Below are positions 35,341-44,430 of a DNA stretch of 64,000 nt, piece after piece. The translations under genes and the position numbers were made by a program. This DNA is from Pseudomonas asplenii (lineage in GTDB: Bacteria > Pseudomonadota > Gammaproteobacteria > Pseudomonadales > Pseudomonadaceae), in assembly GCF_001293465.1 (NCBI RefSeq), contig NZ_JSYZ01000019.1, positions 291,247 to 355,246 of the forward strand, read 5' to 3'. The notes below the pieces were generated by a model, which ran no database searches, was not told the origin of the DNA, and saw only the letters and a program-made list of their open reading frames with translations. The number at the start of each line of letters is the position of its first letter. The first letter of the stretch is position 1.

Positions 35341-35392
35341 TTCTGGTACGGCGACAGGACATGAGTCCTGCGCCGTGTCTAACGGAGTGTTT

Positions 35393-36535
35393 ATGGTAGT
35401 CAAGGTCCTGGTGGTGGATGACTCGGGTTTTTTCCGCCGCCGCGTCTCGGAAATCCTTTCGGCGGATACGAGCATCCAGGTCGTCGGTACGGCGACCAAC
35501 GGTAAAGAAGCGATTGATCAGGCGCTGGCGCTCAAGCCGGATGTGATCACCATGGACTATGAGATGCCGATGATGGATGGCATCACGGCAGTGCGGCACA
35601 TCATGCAGCGCTGCCCGACTCCGGTGTTGATGTTTTCCTCCCTGACCCACGAAGGCGCCCGCGTCACGCTCGACGCGCTGGATGCCGGTGCCGTGGACTT
35701 CCTGCCGAAGAACTTCGAAGACATCTCGCGCAACCCCGAGAAGGTCAAGCAACTGCTGTGCGAGAAGGTTCACAGCATCTCGCGCAGCAACCGTCGTTTC
35801 AGCAGCTACAGTGCCCCGGCGCCGCAGCCCGCTGCCGCTCCGGCACCGTCCGCCACCAGCAGTTTCTCCAGCAGCCATGCCCCGGCTCCCGCGCCGGTAC
35901 GCAATGCGCCGCCGCCCAGCCGCAGCGCGCCACCGGCCGCCACCGCCAGCACTTCCGGCACGCCCAAGCGCAAGGCCTACAAGCTGGTGGCGATCGGTAC
36001 CTCGACGGGTGGGCCGGTGGCCCTGCAGCGCGTGCTGACGCAATTGCCGGCGAACTTCCCGGCGCCGATCGTGCTGATCCAGCATATGCCGGCCGCCTTC
36101 ACCAAGGCCTTTGCCGAGCGCCTGGACAAGCTCTGCCGGATCAGCGTCAAGGAAGCCGAGGATGGTGACATCCTGCGTCCGGGCCTGGCCCTGCTGGCGC
36201 CAGGTGGCAAGCAGATGATGGTCGACGCCCGCGGCGCGGTGAAAATCCTGCCGGGCGACGAGCGTCTCAACTACAAGCCTTGCGTGGACATCACCTTCGG
36301 TTCCGCGGCCAAGTCCTACGGCGACAAGGTTCTGGCGGTGGTGCTGACCGGCATGGGTGCCGACGGTCGTGAAGGCGCGCGCCTGCTCAAGCAGGGCGGC
36401 AGTGCGGTCTGGGCCCAGGATGAAGCGAGCTGCGTGATCTATGGCATGCCAATGGCGATCGTCAAGGCCGACCTGGCCGACGCCGTCTACAGCCTGGACG
36501 ATATCGGCAAGCACCTGGTCGAGGCCTGTCTCTGA
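35393..36535 (+). CDS. cheB: Chemoreceptor methylesterase CheB
   Basis: 380 residues from ATG 35393, after AACGGAGTG. Receiver domain with Asp55 (VITMDYEMPMMDG), a Ser/Pro/Ala linker (about 135-185), then the methylesterase domain with catalytic Ser in GTSTGGP, His in IQHMPAAF and Asp in TGMGADG. It demethylates receptors for adaptation. No CheR is in the window. Its stop overlaps motC (TGATGG). Confidence 0.96.
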   Translation: MVVKVLVVDDSGFFRRRVSEILSADTSIQVVGTATNGKEAIDQALALKPDVITMDYEMPMMDGITAVRHIMQRCPTPVLMFSSLTHEGARVTLDALDAGAVDFLPKNFEDISRNPEKVKQLLCEKVHSISRSNRRFSSYSAPAPQPAAAPAPSATSSFSSSHAPAPAPVRNAPPPSRSAPPAATASTSGTPKRKAYKLVAIGTSTGGPVALQRVLTQLPANFPAPIVLIQHMPAAFTKAFAERLDKLCRISVKEAEDGDILRPGLALLAPGGKQMMVDARGAVKILPGDERLNYKPCVDITFGSAAKSYGDKVLAVVLTGMGADGREGARLLKQGGSAVWAQDEASCVIYGMPMAIVKADLADAVYSLDDIGKHLVEACL

Positions 36536-37275
36536 TGGATGTGTTGAGCCTCATCGGTATCATCATGGCCTTTGTCGCCATTATCGGCGGCAACTTCCTC
36601 GAAGGCGGTCATATCGGCGCCCTGGCCAACGGCCCGGCGGCGCTGATCGTGCTCGGCGGGACCATCGGCGCGGCGTTGCTGCAGTCGCCGATGAGCGCCT
36701 TCAAGCGTGCCATCCAGATTCTCGGCTGGATCTTTTTCCCGCCCCGGGTCGACCTGGCCGGCGGTATCGACCGGGTGGTCAACTGGAGCCTCACCGCGCG
36801 CAAGGAAGGCCTGCTGGGCCTGGAAGGCGTGGCCGATACCGAACCCGACAGCTACTCGCGCAAGGGCCTGCAACTGCTGGTCGACGGCGCCGAGCCGGAA
36901 GCCATCCGCAGCATTCTCGAGGTGGATTTTTTCACCCAGGAAAGCCGTGACATCGAAGCCGCCAAGGTCTTCGAAAGCATGGGCGGCTACGCCCCGACCA
37001 TCGGCATCATCGGTGCGGTGATGGGCCTGATCCACGTCATGGGCAACCTCAGCGATCCGTCGCAGTTGGGCAACGGCATCGCCGTGGCCTTCGTCGCCAC
37101 CATCTACGGCGTGGCCAGTGCCAACCTGGTGCTGCTGCCGATCGCCAGCAAGCTGAAGTCGATCGCGGTACGCCAGTCGCGCTATCGCGAGATGCTGCTC
37201 GAAGGCATCCTGTCGATTGCCGAAGGCGAGAACCCGCGCTCCATCGAATTGAAGCTCCAGGGCTTCATGGATTGA
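36535..37275 (+). CDS. motC: Flagellar stator protein MotC (MotA-like)
   Basis: 246 residues, four membrane helices (about 2-22, 32-52, 150-170, 180-205), with the family motif YAPTIGIIGAVMGLIHVM. Pairs with MotD as the second Pseudomonas stator, important for swarming and movement in viscous media. The other pair, motAB, is not in this window. Confidence 0.95.
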   Translation: MDVLSLIGIIMAFVAIIGGNFLEGGHIGALANGPAALIVLGGTIGAALLQSPMSAFKRAIQILGWIFFPPRVDLAGGIDRVVNWSLTARKEGLLGLEGVADTEPDSYSRKGLQLLVDGAEPEAIRSILEVDFFTQESRDIEAAKVFESMGGYAPTIGIIGAVMGLIHVMGNLSDPSQLGNGIAVAFVATIYGVASANLVLLPIASKLKSIAVRQSRYREMLLEGILSIAEGENPRSIELKLQGFMD

Positions 37276-37285
37276 TGGAGTAGTC

Positions 37286-38173
37286 ATGGCCAGGCGTCGC
37301 CACCACGAAGAGCATGTGAACCACGAGCGTTGGCTGGTCTCCTATGCCGACTTCATCACCCTGCTGTTCGCGTTCTTCGTGGTCATGTATTCGATCTCGT
37401 CGATCAACGAAGGCAAGTACAAGATCATTTCCCAGGCGCTGGTCGGCGTGTTCACCGATGCCGACCGCAGCATCAAGCCGATCCCCATCGGCAACGAGCG
37501 CCCGGTCACCGTCAAGCCGGCCGATCCGCTGATCAAGGATGCCGAGCAGACCGACGCGGCCCTGGGGCAGGGCGCGGCGGACCCGCTCAAGAGCATCGCC
37601 GACGATATCAGCGCGGCGTTCGGCGACCTGATCAGCTCCAACCAGATGACTGTGCGCGGCAACGAACTGTGGGTGGAGATCGAACTCAATTCCGGTCTGT
37701 TGTTCGGCAGCGGCGATGCCTTGCCCAGCGACAAGGCGTTCGACATCATCGCCAAGGTGGCGAAAATCCTGAAGCCGTTCGACAACCCGATCCATGTCGA
37801 GGGCTTCACCGATGATCAGCCGATCCGCACGGCGCAGTATCCGACCAACTGGGAACTGTCCTCGGCGCGTTCGTCGAGCATCGTGCGGATGATGGCGATG
37901 GAGGGGGTCAACCCGCAGCGCATGGCGTCGGTGGGTTATGGCGAGTTCCAGCCGGTGGCCAACAACGCCACGGCCGAAGGGCGCGCGCGCAATCGCCGGG
38001 TGGTACTGGTGGTGTCGCGCAACCTCGACGTGCGACGCAGCCTGACCGGTACCGGCACCGCCAATGCAACACCCGATGCGGCATTGAAGCGGGCTGGCAC
38101 ACAAACTGCACCGCCAGCGGTAAAGCAAGCGGTACGCGAGAGCTCCGTCAATTCTCCGGCACCTGCTCTATAA
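37286..38173 (+). CDS. motD: Flagellar stator protein MotD (MotB-like)
   Basis: 295 residues. The single N-terminal transmembrane helix contains the proton-carrying Asp22 (SYADFITLLFAFFVVMYS). A periplasmic plug and an OmpA-like peptidoglycan-binding domain follow (VEGFTDDQPI, NWELSSARSSSIVRMM, ARNRRVVLVV). The C-terminal tail is Ala/Thr-rich. Ten nt after motC. Confidence 0.95.
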   Translation: MARRRHHEEHVNHERWLVSYADFITLLFAFFVVMYSISSINEGKYKIISQALVGVFTDADRSIKPIPIGNERPVTVKPADPLIKDAEQTDAALGQGAADPLKSIADDISAAFGDLISSNQMTVRGNELWVEIELNSGLLFGSGDALPSDKAFDIIAKVAKILKPFDNPIHVEGFTDDQPIRTAQYPTNWELSSARSSSIVRMMAMEGVNPQRMASVGYGEFQPVANNATAEGRARNRRVVLVVSRNLDVRRSLTGTGTANATPDAALKRAGTQTAPPAVKQAVRESSVNSPAPAL

Positions 38174-38225
38174 CTTGGCGCTATTTCTCGGCGGGCCTGG
38201 GGTTTGGCCGGGAGGAACACACTGA

Positions 38226-39014
38226 ATGAGAGTCTGGGCAGTAGCCAATCAAAAAGGTGGCGTCGGTAAGACCACTTCCTCCATCGCTCTGGCCGGGCTG
38301 CTGGCCGAGGCGGGCAAGCGTGTGGTCGTCGTCGACCTCGACCCGCACGGGTCGATGACCAGCTACTTCGGCTACGATCCGGACACTCTGGAGCACAGCA
38401 ACTTCGACCTGTTCCAGCACAAGGGCCAGGTGCCCGAGGGCCTGCCGGGCCAGTTGCTGCTGTCCACCAGTGACGAACGGATTTCCCTGCTGCCGTCCAG
38501 CACCGCGCTGGCGACCCTCGAGCGCCTGTCGCCGGGTCAGAGCGGCCTTGGCCTGGTGATCGCCAAGAGTCTGGCGCAGCTGTGGCAGGACTTCGACTAC
38601 GCGGTGATCGACAGCCCGCCGCTGCTGGGCGTGCTGATGGTCAATGCATTGGCGGCCAGCCAGCAGCTGGTGGTGCCGGTCCAGACCGAACACCTGGCGG
38701 TGAAAGGCCTGGAGCGCATGGTCAACACCCTGGCGATGATCAACCGATCGCGCCGCCAGGCCTTGCCGTTCACCATCGTGCCGACCCTGTTCGACCGGCG
38801 TACCCAGGCCTCCATGGGCACCTTGCGGGTACTGCGCGACAAGTTTCCCGAGGCGATCTGGCAAGGCTACATACCGGTCGACACACGCCTGCGCGATGCC
38901 AGCCGGGCAGGGGTCACGCCCTCGCAGTTCGACGGCAAGAGCCGGGGCGTGCTGGCCTACCGTGCCTTGCTCAAGCATCTGCTGGCCCAGCAGCTCGTAC
39001 CGCAGGTGGCCTGA
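38226..39014 (+). CDS. ParA-family ATPase (ParC-like) for chemotaxis array positioning
   Basis: 262 residues. Deviant Walker A KGGVGKTT at 10-17, with VVVDLDPHGSMTSYFGY and VIDSPPLLGVLMVNA switch regions. No DNA-binding N-terminal extension and no parB neighbour, so it is not a plasmid/chromosome partition ATPase. Located before a CheW-domain gene, exactly as ParC is in Vibrio, where it recruits chemotaxis arrays to the pole. Confidence 0.9.
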   Translation: MRVWAVANQKGGVGKTTSSIALAGLLAEAGKRVVVVDLDPHGSMTSYFGYDPDTLEHSNFDLFQHKGQVPEGLPGQLLLSTSDERISLLPSSTALATLERLSPGQSGLGLVIAKSLAQLWQDFDYAVIDSPPLLGVLMVNALAASQQLVVPVQTEHLAVKGLERMVNTLAMINRSRRQALPFTIVPTLFDRRTQASMGTLRVLRDKFPEAIWQGYIPVDTRLRDASRAGVTPSQFDGKSRGVLAYRALLKHLLAQQLVPQVA

Positions 39015-39083
39015 CGTGTTGCGCTCAAGTCACCTGCCGTTTCAGCCGATAACTCCTACAGGACACTGTAGCGGGACATTTTC

Positions 39084-39956
39084 ATGGGCATTCAGATGAT
39101 CCGTCCCGTCGATATCACTACCCGTCCGCAACTGGCGCTGCAGTCCTATCTGGACGCCTTGCTCCAGGAGGCGACCGAAGAACTGCCGGTGGAGCTGGCG
39201 GTCGAGCCGGCAGTCGAGATCCCGCTGCCGGTCGAACCCGAGCCGGTCAGCGAGCTGGATGAATTCCAGGCCGCGGTGCTGGAGGAACAGGCCCGCGATG
39301 CCCTGGCCGCCCAGGCGCTGGCGGTGGCGTCAGCGCCGCTGGCCAAGGTCGACGTGCCAGTGGCCCGGGCCGAGGTGCCGGTGGCCGAGCCGGTCGCGCC
39401 GGTGCTGGTGGAGCCGGTGGTCGAGGTGCATCTGCCTCCCGCCGAGCACACGCCACCGCCGCCGGTGGCGGGCGATTCGCGTCCGTATTGGGCGGCGGAG
39501 CCGTTCGAATGCCTGTTGTTCGACGTCGCCGGGCTGACCCTGGCGGTGCCGCTGGTCTGCCTCGGGTCGATCTATTCCCTGGCCGGCCAGGAGCTGACGC
39601 CACTGTTCGGGCAACCGGAATGGTTCCTCGGCATACTGCCGAGCCAGGCCGGTAACCTGAAGGTGCTGGATACCGCCCGCTGGGTGATGCCCGATCGCTA
39701 TCGCGACGACTTCCGCCAGGGGCTGCAATACGTTATTTCGGTTCAGGGCTATGAGTGGGGGCTGGCGGTGCATCAGGTCAGCCGTTCGCTGCGCCTGGAC
39801 CCCAACGAGATCAAATGGCGCACCCAGCGTGGGCAGCGGCCGTGGCTGGCTGGCACGGTCATCGAACACATGTGTGCGTTGCTCGACGTCTCCGAGCTGG
39901 CCGAGTTGATCGCCAGCGGTGCCGTCAAGCAAATGCAGTTGAACAAGCCGACATAA
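39084..39956 (+). CDS. CheW-domain coupling protein, ParP-like
   Basis: 290 residues. N-terminal ParC-interaction-type segment (IQMIRPVDITTRPQLALQSY), a long Val/Pro/Glu/Ala linker (about 30-130), and a C-terminal CheW domain (about 140-285, ECLLFDVAGLTLAVPLVCLG). The ParP partner links CheA arrays to ParC. A Pro/Glu-rich tether of this length would give reach rather than catalysis. Confidence 0.88.
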   Translation: MGIQMIRPVDITTRPQLALQSYLDALLQEATEELPVELAVEPAVEIPLPVEPEPVSELDEFQAAVLEEQARDALAAQALAVASAPLAKVDVPVARAEVPVAEPVAPVLVEPVVEVHLPPAEHTPPPPVAGDSRPYWAAEPFECLLFDVAGLTLAVPLVCLGSIYSLAGQELTPLFGQPEWFLGILPSQAGNLKVLDTARWVMPDRYRDDFRQGLQYVISVQGYEWGLAVHQVSRSLRLDPNEIKWRTQRGQRPWLAGTVIEHMCALLDVSELAELIASGAVKQMQLNKPT

Positions 39957-40035
39957 ACAACAGCCCAGGGCGACCAGTGCGCCAGGGCGTCAGACAGCAC
40001 ACACACCGTATCAACGGTAATCGAGGGGCAGGGGT

Positions 40036-40518
40036 ATGAATAAGTCAGCGTCTTCACAGGGTTCCGATGATCCAATCCTGCAGTGGGTGACGTTCAAGCT
40101 GGACAATGAGTCCTACGGCATCAACGTGATGCGGGTCCAGGAAGTCCTGCGCTATACCGAAATCGCCCCGGTACCGGGTGCGCCAAGCTACGTGCTGGGG
40201 ATCATCAACCTGCGCGGCAACGTCGTCACCGTGATCGACACCCGCCAGCGTTTCGGCCTGATGCCGACCGAGGTCAACGACAACACCCGTATCGTCATCA
40301 TCGAGGCTGATAAGCAGGTGGTCGGGATCATGGTCGACAGCGTGGCGGAAGTGGTCTACCTGCGTCAGTCGGAAGTCGAGACCGCACCGAACGTCGGCAA
40401 CGAAGAGTCGGCCAAGTTCATCCAGGGCGTCTGCAACAAGAACGGCGAACTGCTGATCCTGGTCGAGCTGGACAAGATGATGACTGAAGAAGAATGGTCC
40501 GAGCTGGAGAGCATCTGA
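40036..40518 (+). CDS. cheW: Chemotaxis coupling protein CheW
   Basis: 160 residues, a single CheW domain: ILQWVTFKLDNESYGINVMR, then the receptor/CheA contact region APSYVLGIINLRGNVVTVID. It bridges receptors and CheA P5. Abuts the DUF2802 gene. Confidence 0.96.
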   Translation: MNKSASSQGSDDPILQWVTFKLDNESYGINVMRVQEVLRYTEIAPVPGAPSYVLGIINLRGNVVTVIDTRQRFGLMPTEVNDNTRIVIIEADKQVVGIMVDSVAEVVYLRQSEVETAPNVGNEESAKFIQGVCNKNGELLILVELDKMMTEEEWSELESI

Positions 40519-40911
40519 TTGATTCTTGAGGTCGTAGTCATCCTCCTGGTCCTGTTGTGGATCGGGACAGTGGTGATGTTCCTGATCCACGTGCGCAATC
40601 AGCAGAAGATTGCCGCACAGCAGGCCGAGGGTGATGCGTTGCGAGACCAGCGCATCAAGGAACTGGCCCGTCGGGTCGACAACTTTCAGAACGGCACGGT
40701 GCGCATGGGCGAGGATCTGCACGAGTTGCGTGCGGTGGTCGCGCCCCTGCCGGACAAGCTGGCCCAACTGGAACAGCGCGATCCCTCGACCCTGTCCTTC
40801 GCCCAGGCCGCCCGGCTGGTCGGCATGGGGGCCAGCGTCGATGAACTGACCCAGGCCTGTGGGCTGACCCAGGCCGAAGCCGAGCTGATGAGCAAGCTGC
40901 ATCGCAGTTGA
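40519..40911 (+). CDS. DUF2802 protein at end of chemotaxis block
   Basis: 130 residues if started at TTG 40519 immediately after the cheW stop; no ATG lies in a better place near the N-terminal helix. One transmembrane helix (about 3-22, LEVVVILLVLLWIGTVVMFL), then a coiled coil (about 30-75) and a short C-terminal domain (FAQAARLVGMGASVDELTQ, LTQAEAELMSKL) resembling a helix-turn-helix fold. Function unknown; strictly syntenic with cheW in Pseudomonas. Confidence 0.85.
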   Translation: MILEVVVILLVLLWIGTVVMFLIHVRNQQKIAAQQAEGDALRDQRIKELARRVDNFQNGTVRMGEDLHELRAVVAPLPDKLAQLEQRDPSTLSFAQAARLVGMGASVDELTQACGLTQAEAELMSKLHRS

Positions 40912-40959
40912 GCCGGACGCAGCTCCGTCCGTGGTCGGCTGGCGGATAGGGCAGGGTTC

Positions 40960-40981
40960 AGGCAGGCCTCCCGGCCTGCCT
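40960..40981. terminator. Hairpin between convergent genes
   Basis: Arms AGGCAGGCC (40960-40968) and GGCCTGCCT (40973-40981) pair over 9 bp with a 4-nt loop. No long T-run on either strand, so a weak bidirectional terminator is the best reading. Confidence 0.5.
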
Positions 40982-40987
40982 TCACAT

Positions 40988-41317
40988 TCAGTAATCGTCG
41001 CCCCGCTCGGTCACGTCCTTTTCCAACGGCTGCGGCAGCGGCTCGAAACCCTGGGGTACCTTGCCCTTCAGATTCCAGGCGAAAGCGATGATCACCGCGA
41101 TGGTTCGGTACAGCTCCTCGGGAATGCTGTCGCCCAGTTCCAGGCGTGCCAGCAGTTTCACCAGCTCGGCGTTCTCGTAGATCGGCACTTCGTAGTCGCG
41201 GGCCAGCTTGAGGATGGCTTCGGCCAGTGCCTCGTCGCCCTTGGCTGTCAGGGTCGGGGCCTGCTGGCCGTCGTACTTGAGGGCGATGGCCTGGCGTGGG
41301 GGGTTGGGGTTTCTCAT
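40988..41317 (-). CDS. Stand-alone FlhB C-terminal (FlhB-CC/EscU-like) protein
   Basis: 109 residues from ATG at 41317. It matches the FlhB fragment after autocleavage: NPPRQAIALKYDGQQAPTL aligns with NPTHYAVALKYD of FlhB (270 onward), and the globular core follows to IIAFAWNLKGK. Thr-His of NPTH is replaced by Pro-Arg, and the protein lacks the membrane part. The start overlaps the FliK-like stop (ATGA), so the two are co-translated. It probably mimics or competes with FlhB-CC. Confidence 0.88.
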   Translation of the reverse strand: MRNPNPPRQAIALKYDGQQAPTLTAKGDEALAEAILKLARDYEVPIYENAELVKLLARLELGDSIPEELYRTIAVIIAFAWNLKGKVPQGFEPLPQPLEKDVTERGDDY

Positions 41318-42885
41318 GCGGTTTCGTCGACCCAGCGTTGTTCCAGTCGGGTTTGATTGCCCTGCGGCGGCGTGCCCCGGTGGCAGTCGAGTTCGCCGAC
41401 GTTGAGCCCGGAGGCGAGCAGGCGCTCGCGCAGGGCGTCCAGCTGGCTTTCGATCAGGCTTGCGGTTTGCTCGCGTTCGGCCCAGAGATGGCCGGACAGG
41501 CTGCCGCTCAGCAGTTGCGCCTGGACGTGCAGCGGGCCCAGCGGGTCGAGGTCGAAGGCCAGCTCCACGCGCCACAACTGGGCTTTCTGTTCGCGTGGCT
41601 CGGACTTCTCGGACGATGGCCGTTCTTCCCGTTCCTCGCGCTGGATCCTGACCTGCAGGGGCACGATGTCCTGCAGGTTGCGCATGGGAATTTCCAGTTG
41701 CCAGGTGGTCTGCAGGTTGCCATCAGGGGTGCGGCCGGTCTGTTCCAGGCTCGACAGCTGGTGGCTCTGCAGGCGTGAGACGGCTGCCGCGGCGAGGCGC
41801 AACAGGTTCTCCAGGTCGCCTTCGCCGGCCAGGTTCTGCAGCAGCCGCGAGGGCAGCGGAAAGCTGATCGGCTGTGGCTTGCCGCCGACCTGGCCGAGCG
41901 CACCCAGAGCGCTGCGGACAAAGCCCGGCAGGGCCTGGGCGAGCACCGCGGCGCTGGCGCCCGGGTTGCTCGCGGCACCGTCCGGCAACTGCGGCATGAT
42001 CTGCGCGATCAGGCGCAGCAGGTTGCCCTTGAGGTCGGGCACCATGGCCGGGTTCTGGCCCGCCAGCAGCCTGGCTTCGAGGAACAGCCCGCTGTTCTGC
42101 AGGAGCTGGGCCAGGGTCTTGGGATTGCTCAGTTGGCTGATGTCCGGCAGGTCGCCGAGCAGGGTGGCGATGGCGCTGCGCAGTTCGGCCGGCAGCCCGG
42201 CGCTATCCGGCAGGTTCTGCAGGCTGTTGAGCAGGCCTTCCAGCGAGCCTTGGCGGCCTTGCTGGGCGAGCAACTGTTGGGTCACCGCCAATTGGTCCAG
42301 GCGTGCGCCCTGCGGTACGAAGGTCAGGCTCTGCGAGCCTTCGACCAGGGCGCTGAGCAGGCTGCCGATGCGCAGCGGTTGCGGGCTGTCGAGGGTCAGC
42401 GTGGTGCCGCTGAGGGCGGTGTTGAGCAGGCCCACCAGCGAACGATAGACCTGCGGCTGGCCCGGTACCTGCGGCAATGCCTGGCTGGTCAGGACCTTGC
42501 CCTGCAACAGCGTGCCGACCGGCAGTTGCGTGGTGTCGAGGCGGGTCAGGGCGGCGACGCTGGCACTGAGCGCCTGTTGCACGGTGATCGCCAGGTTGCC
42601 GGCCGAGGGCTGGGTCACGGTCAACTGGGCGCCCTGGGGCAGAGGCTGGTTGCTGCTGGCCTGCACGGTGGTCTGGCGGCCGTTGTCGGTGGTCAGCTTG
42701 AGCAGCAGCTGGAAGGTCTGGTCGGTCTGTTTGAGCGACAGCACATCGGCCCTGGCGCTTTGCCCGGGGGCGATCAGTCCTTCCTGTGGCAGTGTCAGCT
42801 TCAGCAATTCGCCGGCGAGCACTGCCGGGCGGCTGCCGGCCGGAATCAACTGGGCCAGCCCAGGGATATTGAATTCGCCTGTCAT
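41314..42885 (-). CDS. Second FliK-like protein
   Basis: 523 residues from ATG 42885 (MTGEFNIPGLAQLIPAGSRP). Gln/Leu/Ser-rich throughout. The C-terminal part (about 375-510) carries the Flg_hook fold: LWRVELAFDLDPLGPLHVQA and LWAEREQTASLIESQLDALR. The main FliK is at 19325. Overlapping the stand-alone FlhB-CC gene suggests a paired specificity module; the substrate is unknown. Transcribed away from ccm. Confidence 0.82.
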   Translation of the reverse strand: MTGEFNIPGLAQLIPAGSRPAVLAGELLKLTLPQEGLIAPGQSARADVLSLKQTDQTFQLLLKLTTDNGRQTTVQASSNQPLPQGAQLTVTQPSAGNLAITVQQALSASVAALTRLDTTQLPVGTLLQGKVLTSQALPQVPGQPQVYRSLVGLLNTALSGTTLTLDSPQPLRIGSLLSALVEGSQSLTFVPQGARLDQLAVTQQLLAQQGRQGSLEGLLNSLQNLPDSAGLPAELRSAIATLLGDLPDISQLSNPKTLAQLLQNSGLFLEARLLAGQNPAMVPDLKGNLLRLIAQIMPQLPDGAASNPGASAAVLAQALPGFVRSALGALGQVGGKPQPISFPLPSRLLQNLAGEGDLENLLRLAAAAVSRLQSHQLSSLEQTGRTPDGNLQTTWQLEIPMRNLQDIVPLQVRIQREEREERPSSEKSEPREQKAQLWRVELAFDLDPLGPLHVQAQLLSGSLSGHLWAEREQTASLIESQLDALRERLLASGLNVGELDCHRGTPPQGNQTRLEQRWVDETA

Positions 42886-42913
42886 CGGGTCGCAACCTGT
42901 CGAGATAGCCCTC

Positions 42914-42940
42914 TTGGGAGTAGGGCAATGCATGTATAAT
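42914..42940 (+). promoter_or_regulatory. Sigma70 promoter for the ccm operon
   Basis: TTGGGA (42914-42919) and a perfect TATAAT (42935-42940) preceded by TG one base upstream (extended -10). The 15-nt spacer is short, which the extended -10 can offset. It lies between divergent fliK-like and ccmA and would give a leader of about 135 nt. Confidence 0.55.
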
Positions 42941-43082
42941 GCCGCGCCGTCTCCCGAAACAATGTTCAAACTATCGCATAAATTGACCCAGCTCTCTGGA
43001 ACGGGCTGCAAAAGCATTTATGCTGCCTTACGTTAACGGCCGCGTCATGGCCGACTTGAGAACCGCAAAAGGCTTCGATCAT

Positions 43083-43718
43083 TTGACCAGCCCTCTTCTA
43101 GAAGCCGTAGCGCTTGCCTGTGAGCGTGATTGGCGGATGCTGTTCGAGAACCTCGAACTGCGCCTGAGTCCCGGCGACATGTTGCAGATCAGCGGCCCCA
43201 ACGGCAGCGGCAAGACCAGCCTGCTACGCCTGCTGGCCGGCTTGATGCAGCCCACCAGCGGCGAGATCCGCCTCAATGGCCAGCCGCTGAACAGCCAGCG
43301 CAGCGAACTGGCGCGCACGCTCCTGTGGATCGGCCATGCCGCCGGGATCAAGGACTTGCTGAGTGCCGAGGAGAACCTGCGCTGGCTTTGTGCACTGCAC
43401 CGGCCGGCCGAGCGCGAGGCGATCTGGCAGGCCCTGGCCGCTGTCGGCCTGCGCGGTTTCGAGGATGTGCCCTGTCATACCCTGTCCGCCGGCCAGCAGC
43501 GCCGCGTGGCCCTGGCCCGGCTGTACCTGGACAGCCCGCCGCTGTGGATTCTCGACGAACCCTTCACCGCCCTCGACAAGCAGGGCGTGGCGCAACTGGA
43601 AGAGCACCTGGCCGGTCATTGCGAGCGGGGCGGCATGATCGTGCTGACCACCCACCACAGCCTGACGCGGGTGCCGGCCGGTTACCGCGACCTCGATCTC
43701 GGGCGGTGGGCGGTATGA
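43083..43718 (+). CDS. ccmA: Heme exporter ATPase CcmA
   Basis: 211 residues from TTG 43083 (reading TSPLLEAVALACERDW), which matches the usual CcmA N-terminus; ATG 43047 would add 12 residues. Walker A GPNGSGKTS, signature LSAGQQRRVALARL, Walker B LWILDEPFTAL. Powers the CcmABCD step that frees holo-CcmE. Overlaps ccmB. Confidence 0.92.
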   Translation: MTSPLLEAVALACERDWRMLFENLELRLSPGDMLQISGPNGSGKTSLLRLLAGLMQPTSGEIRLNGQPLNSQRSELARTLLWIGHAAGIKDLLSAEENLRWLCALHRPAEREAIWQALAAVGLRGFEDVPCHTLSAGQQRRVALARLYLDSPPLWILDEPFTALDKQGVAQLEEHLAGHCERGGMIVLTTHHSLTRVPAGYRDLDLGRWAV

Positions 43719-44383
43719 GCGTTTTCGGTCTATTGTTTGCCCGCGAGGCGCGGCTGTTGTTCCGCCGTCCGGCCGAGCTGGCCAACCCGCTGGTGTTCTT
43801 CGCCATCGTGATCGCGCTGTTTCCGCTGGCGGTCGGTCCCGAGACGAATATGTTGCAAACCTTGTCTCCGGGGCTGGTCTGGGTCGCGGCGCTTTTGTCC
43901 GTCCTGCTCTCGCTGGACGGGCTTTTCCGCGGTGATTTCGAGGATGGTTCCCTGGAACAGTGGGTCCTTTCGTCGCACCCCCTGGCCCTTCTGGTGCTGG
44001 CCAAGGTGCTGGCACACTGGGTGTTTTCCGGGCTGGCGCTGGTGCTGCTGTCACCCTTGCTGGCGCTGATGCTCGGCTTGCCGACGGCCTGCCTGCCGGT
44101 GCTGCTGTCATCGCTGCTGCTGGGCACGCCGGTGCTGAGCCTGCTCGGTGCGGTGGGCGCGGCGCTGACGGTGGGGCTCAAGCGTGGTGGCCTGTTGTTG
44201 GCGCTACTGATCCTGCCGCTGTATATCCCGGTACTGATTCTCGGCAGCGGGGCCCTGCAGGCCGCGTTGCAGGGCATGCCGGCAACGGGTTATCTGCTCT
44301 GGCTCGGCAGCCTGGCCGCCCTGGCGGTGACCCTGGCACCTTTTGCAATAGCGGCTGGCCTGAAGATCAGCGTCGGCGAATAA
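43715..44383 (+). CDS. ccmB: Heme exporter membrane protein CcmB
   Basis: 222 residues from ATG 43715, overlapping ccmA as ATGA. Six transmembrane helices; starts MSVFGLLFAREARLLFRRPA with the conserved FRGDFEDGSLEQWVLS. Membrane partner of CcmA. Confidence 0.95.
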   Translation: MSVFGLLFAREARLLFRRPAELANPLVFFAIVIALFPLAVGPETNMLQTLSPGLVWVAALLSVLLSLDGLFRGDFEDGSLEQWVLSSHPLALLVLAKVLAHWVFSGLALVLLSPLLALMLGLPTACLPVLLSSLLLGTPVLSLLGAVGAALTVGLKRGGLLLALLILPLYIPVLILGSGALQAALQGMPATGYLLWLGSLAALAVTLAPFAIAAGLKISVGE

Positions 44384-44430
44384 TGAGGTCTGGCCGGTTT
44401 CCGGCCAGCAAAGACCCTGGATGTACCGTG

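Noticed and set aside
42886..43082. tRNA or structured RNA in the fliK-like/ccmA gap
   Set aside because: No cloverleaf or riboswitch-like pairing could be drawn; only the promoter is supported.
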